Origin: Vibrio crassostreae 9ZC13
Lineage (GTDB): Bacteria > Pseudomonadota > Gammaproteobacteria > Enterobacterales > Vibrionaceae
Assembly (NCBI RefSeq): GCF_000272045.2
Contig: NZ_AJYZ02000002.1
Span: 62,001-126,000 of the forward strand
DNA length: 64,000 nt
Direction: 5' to 3'
The translations under genes were made by a program, and so were the position numbers. Positions 63,901 through 64,000 of this stretch are shown here, one piece after another. Position 1 is the stretch's first letter; the number at the start of each line of letters is the position of its first letter. The notes under the pieces were generated by a model. It had not been told where the DNA came from. It was given only the letters and a program-made list of their open reading frames with translations, and made no database searches.

Positions 63901-64000
63901 ATGACAGTGGAAAATAAAGTAGAACGTAGTCTGTTTAATGAGGTGATGGTGCCTTGTTATAACCCAATGGAAATGATCCCAGTAAAAGGGGAAGGCGCAC
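63901..64000 (+). CDS. argD: Acetylornithine/succinyldiaminopimelate aminotransferase ArgD (N-terminus only)
   Basis: Only the first 33 codons lie in the window. The reading [19 protein letters not shown] followed by [14 protein letters not shown] is typical of the N-terminus of the ArgD/AstC class III PLP aminotransferases of Vibrio. The start has GAGAAGGAATG upstream. Position after pabA and the ArgR box support argD. The PLP Lys and the rest are outside. Confidence 0.82.
   Translation, partial: MTVENKVERSLFNEVMVPCYNPMEMIPVKGEGA

Overview
The window is a stretch of ordinary chromosomal backbone from a Vibrionaceae bacterium, most likely a Vibrio. The pointers are AphA (the Vibrio quorum-sensing regulator), an argH gene fused to an acetyltransferase domain, a peroxiredoxin-glutaredoxin hybrid beside oxyR, an Xds-type secreted nuclease between trpS and pabA, and the orders hslVU-menA-rraA, pilMNOPQ-aroKB-damX-dam-rpe-gph-trpS and pabA-argD. 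I see no prophage, transposase, CRISPR array, rRNA or tRNA. Fifty-eight protein genes are called; fxsA (left edge) and argD (right edge) are cut by the window.

Layout. 1-5750: fxsA, trmL, Fur-boxed sodA, the Cpx envelope-stress system (cpxA, cpxR, divergent cpxP) and fieF. 6068-7950: convergent pfkA and tpiA. 8200-10173: a tautomerase-fold protein, a DUF805 membrane protein, a Cys-rich DUF3135 protein and a SufR-like regulator with a four-cysteine C-terminus. 10372-20984: glpX, zapB, rraA, menA, hslUV, a small unknown protein, ftsN, cytR, priA, rpmE. 21319-28114: malic enzyme and the methionine genes metJ, metBL and metF with MetJ operators. 28244-31762: aphA and ppc. 32021-38663: divergent argE and argCBG, then argH with its own ArgR boxes. 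38925-41377: a DUF3624 protein, a RidA homologue and a large unrecognised lipoprotein. 41623-45208: a lipoamide-dehydrogenase-like oxidoreductase, Prx-Grx and oxyR. 45320-59677: mrcA, the type IV pilus genes pilMNOPQ, aroK-aroB, damX-dam, rpe, gph, trpS. 60063-64000: a secreted nuclease with a GlyGly-CTERM tail, pabA and the start of argD.

How the genes work together. Several regulons can be read from DNA sites: Fur at sodA, CpxR between cpxR and cpxP, sigma-32 at hslVU, MetJ at metBL and metF, ArgR at argE/argC, argH and argD, OxyR between oxyR and prx-grx, and CRP upstream of cytR. Carbon flow is represented by pfkA, tpiA, glpX, ppc and malic enzyme; arginine synthesis is almost complete (argA activity in the argH fusion, argB, C, D, E, G, H); envelope growth by mrcA, ftsN, damX and zapB.

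No complete undescribed system is evident. The best leads are regulatory: a perfect 13-bp-arm inverted repeat spanning the sodA promoter and start codon; three direct repeats spaced exactly 19 bp upstream of the SufR-like regulator; inverted and direct repeats in the aphA promoter; three GATC sites plus two hairpins just before damX-dam; and an identical 22-bp hairpin at two loci 55 kb apart. All function statements are from reading the sequence and family knowledge; no database search was run.
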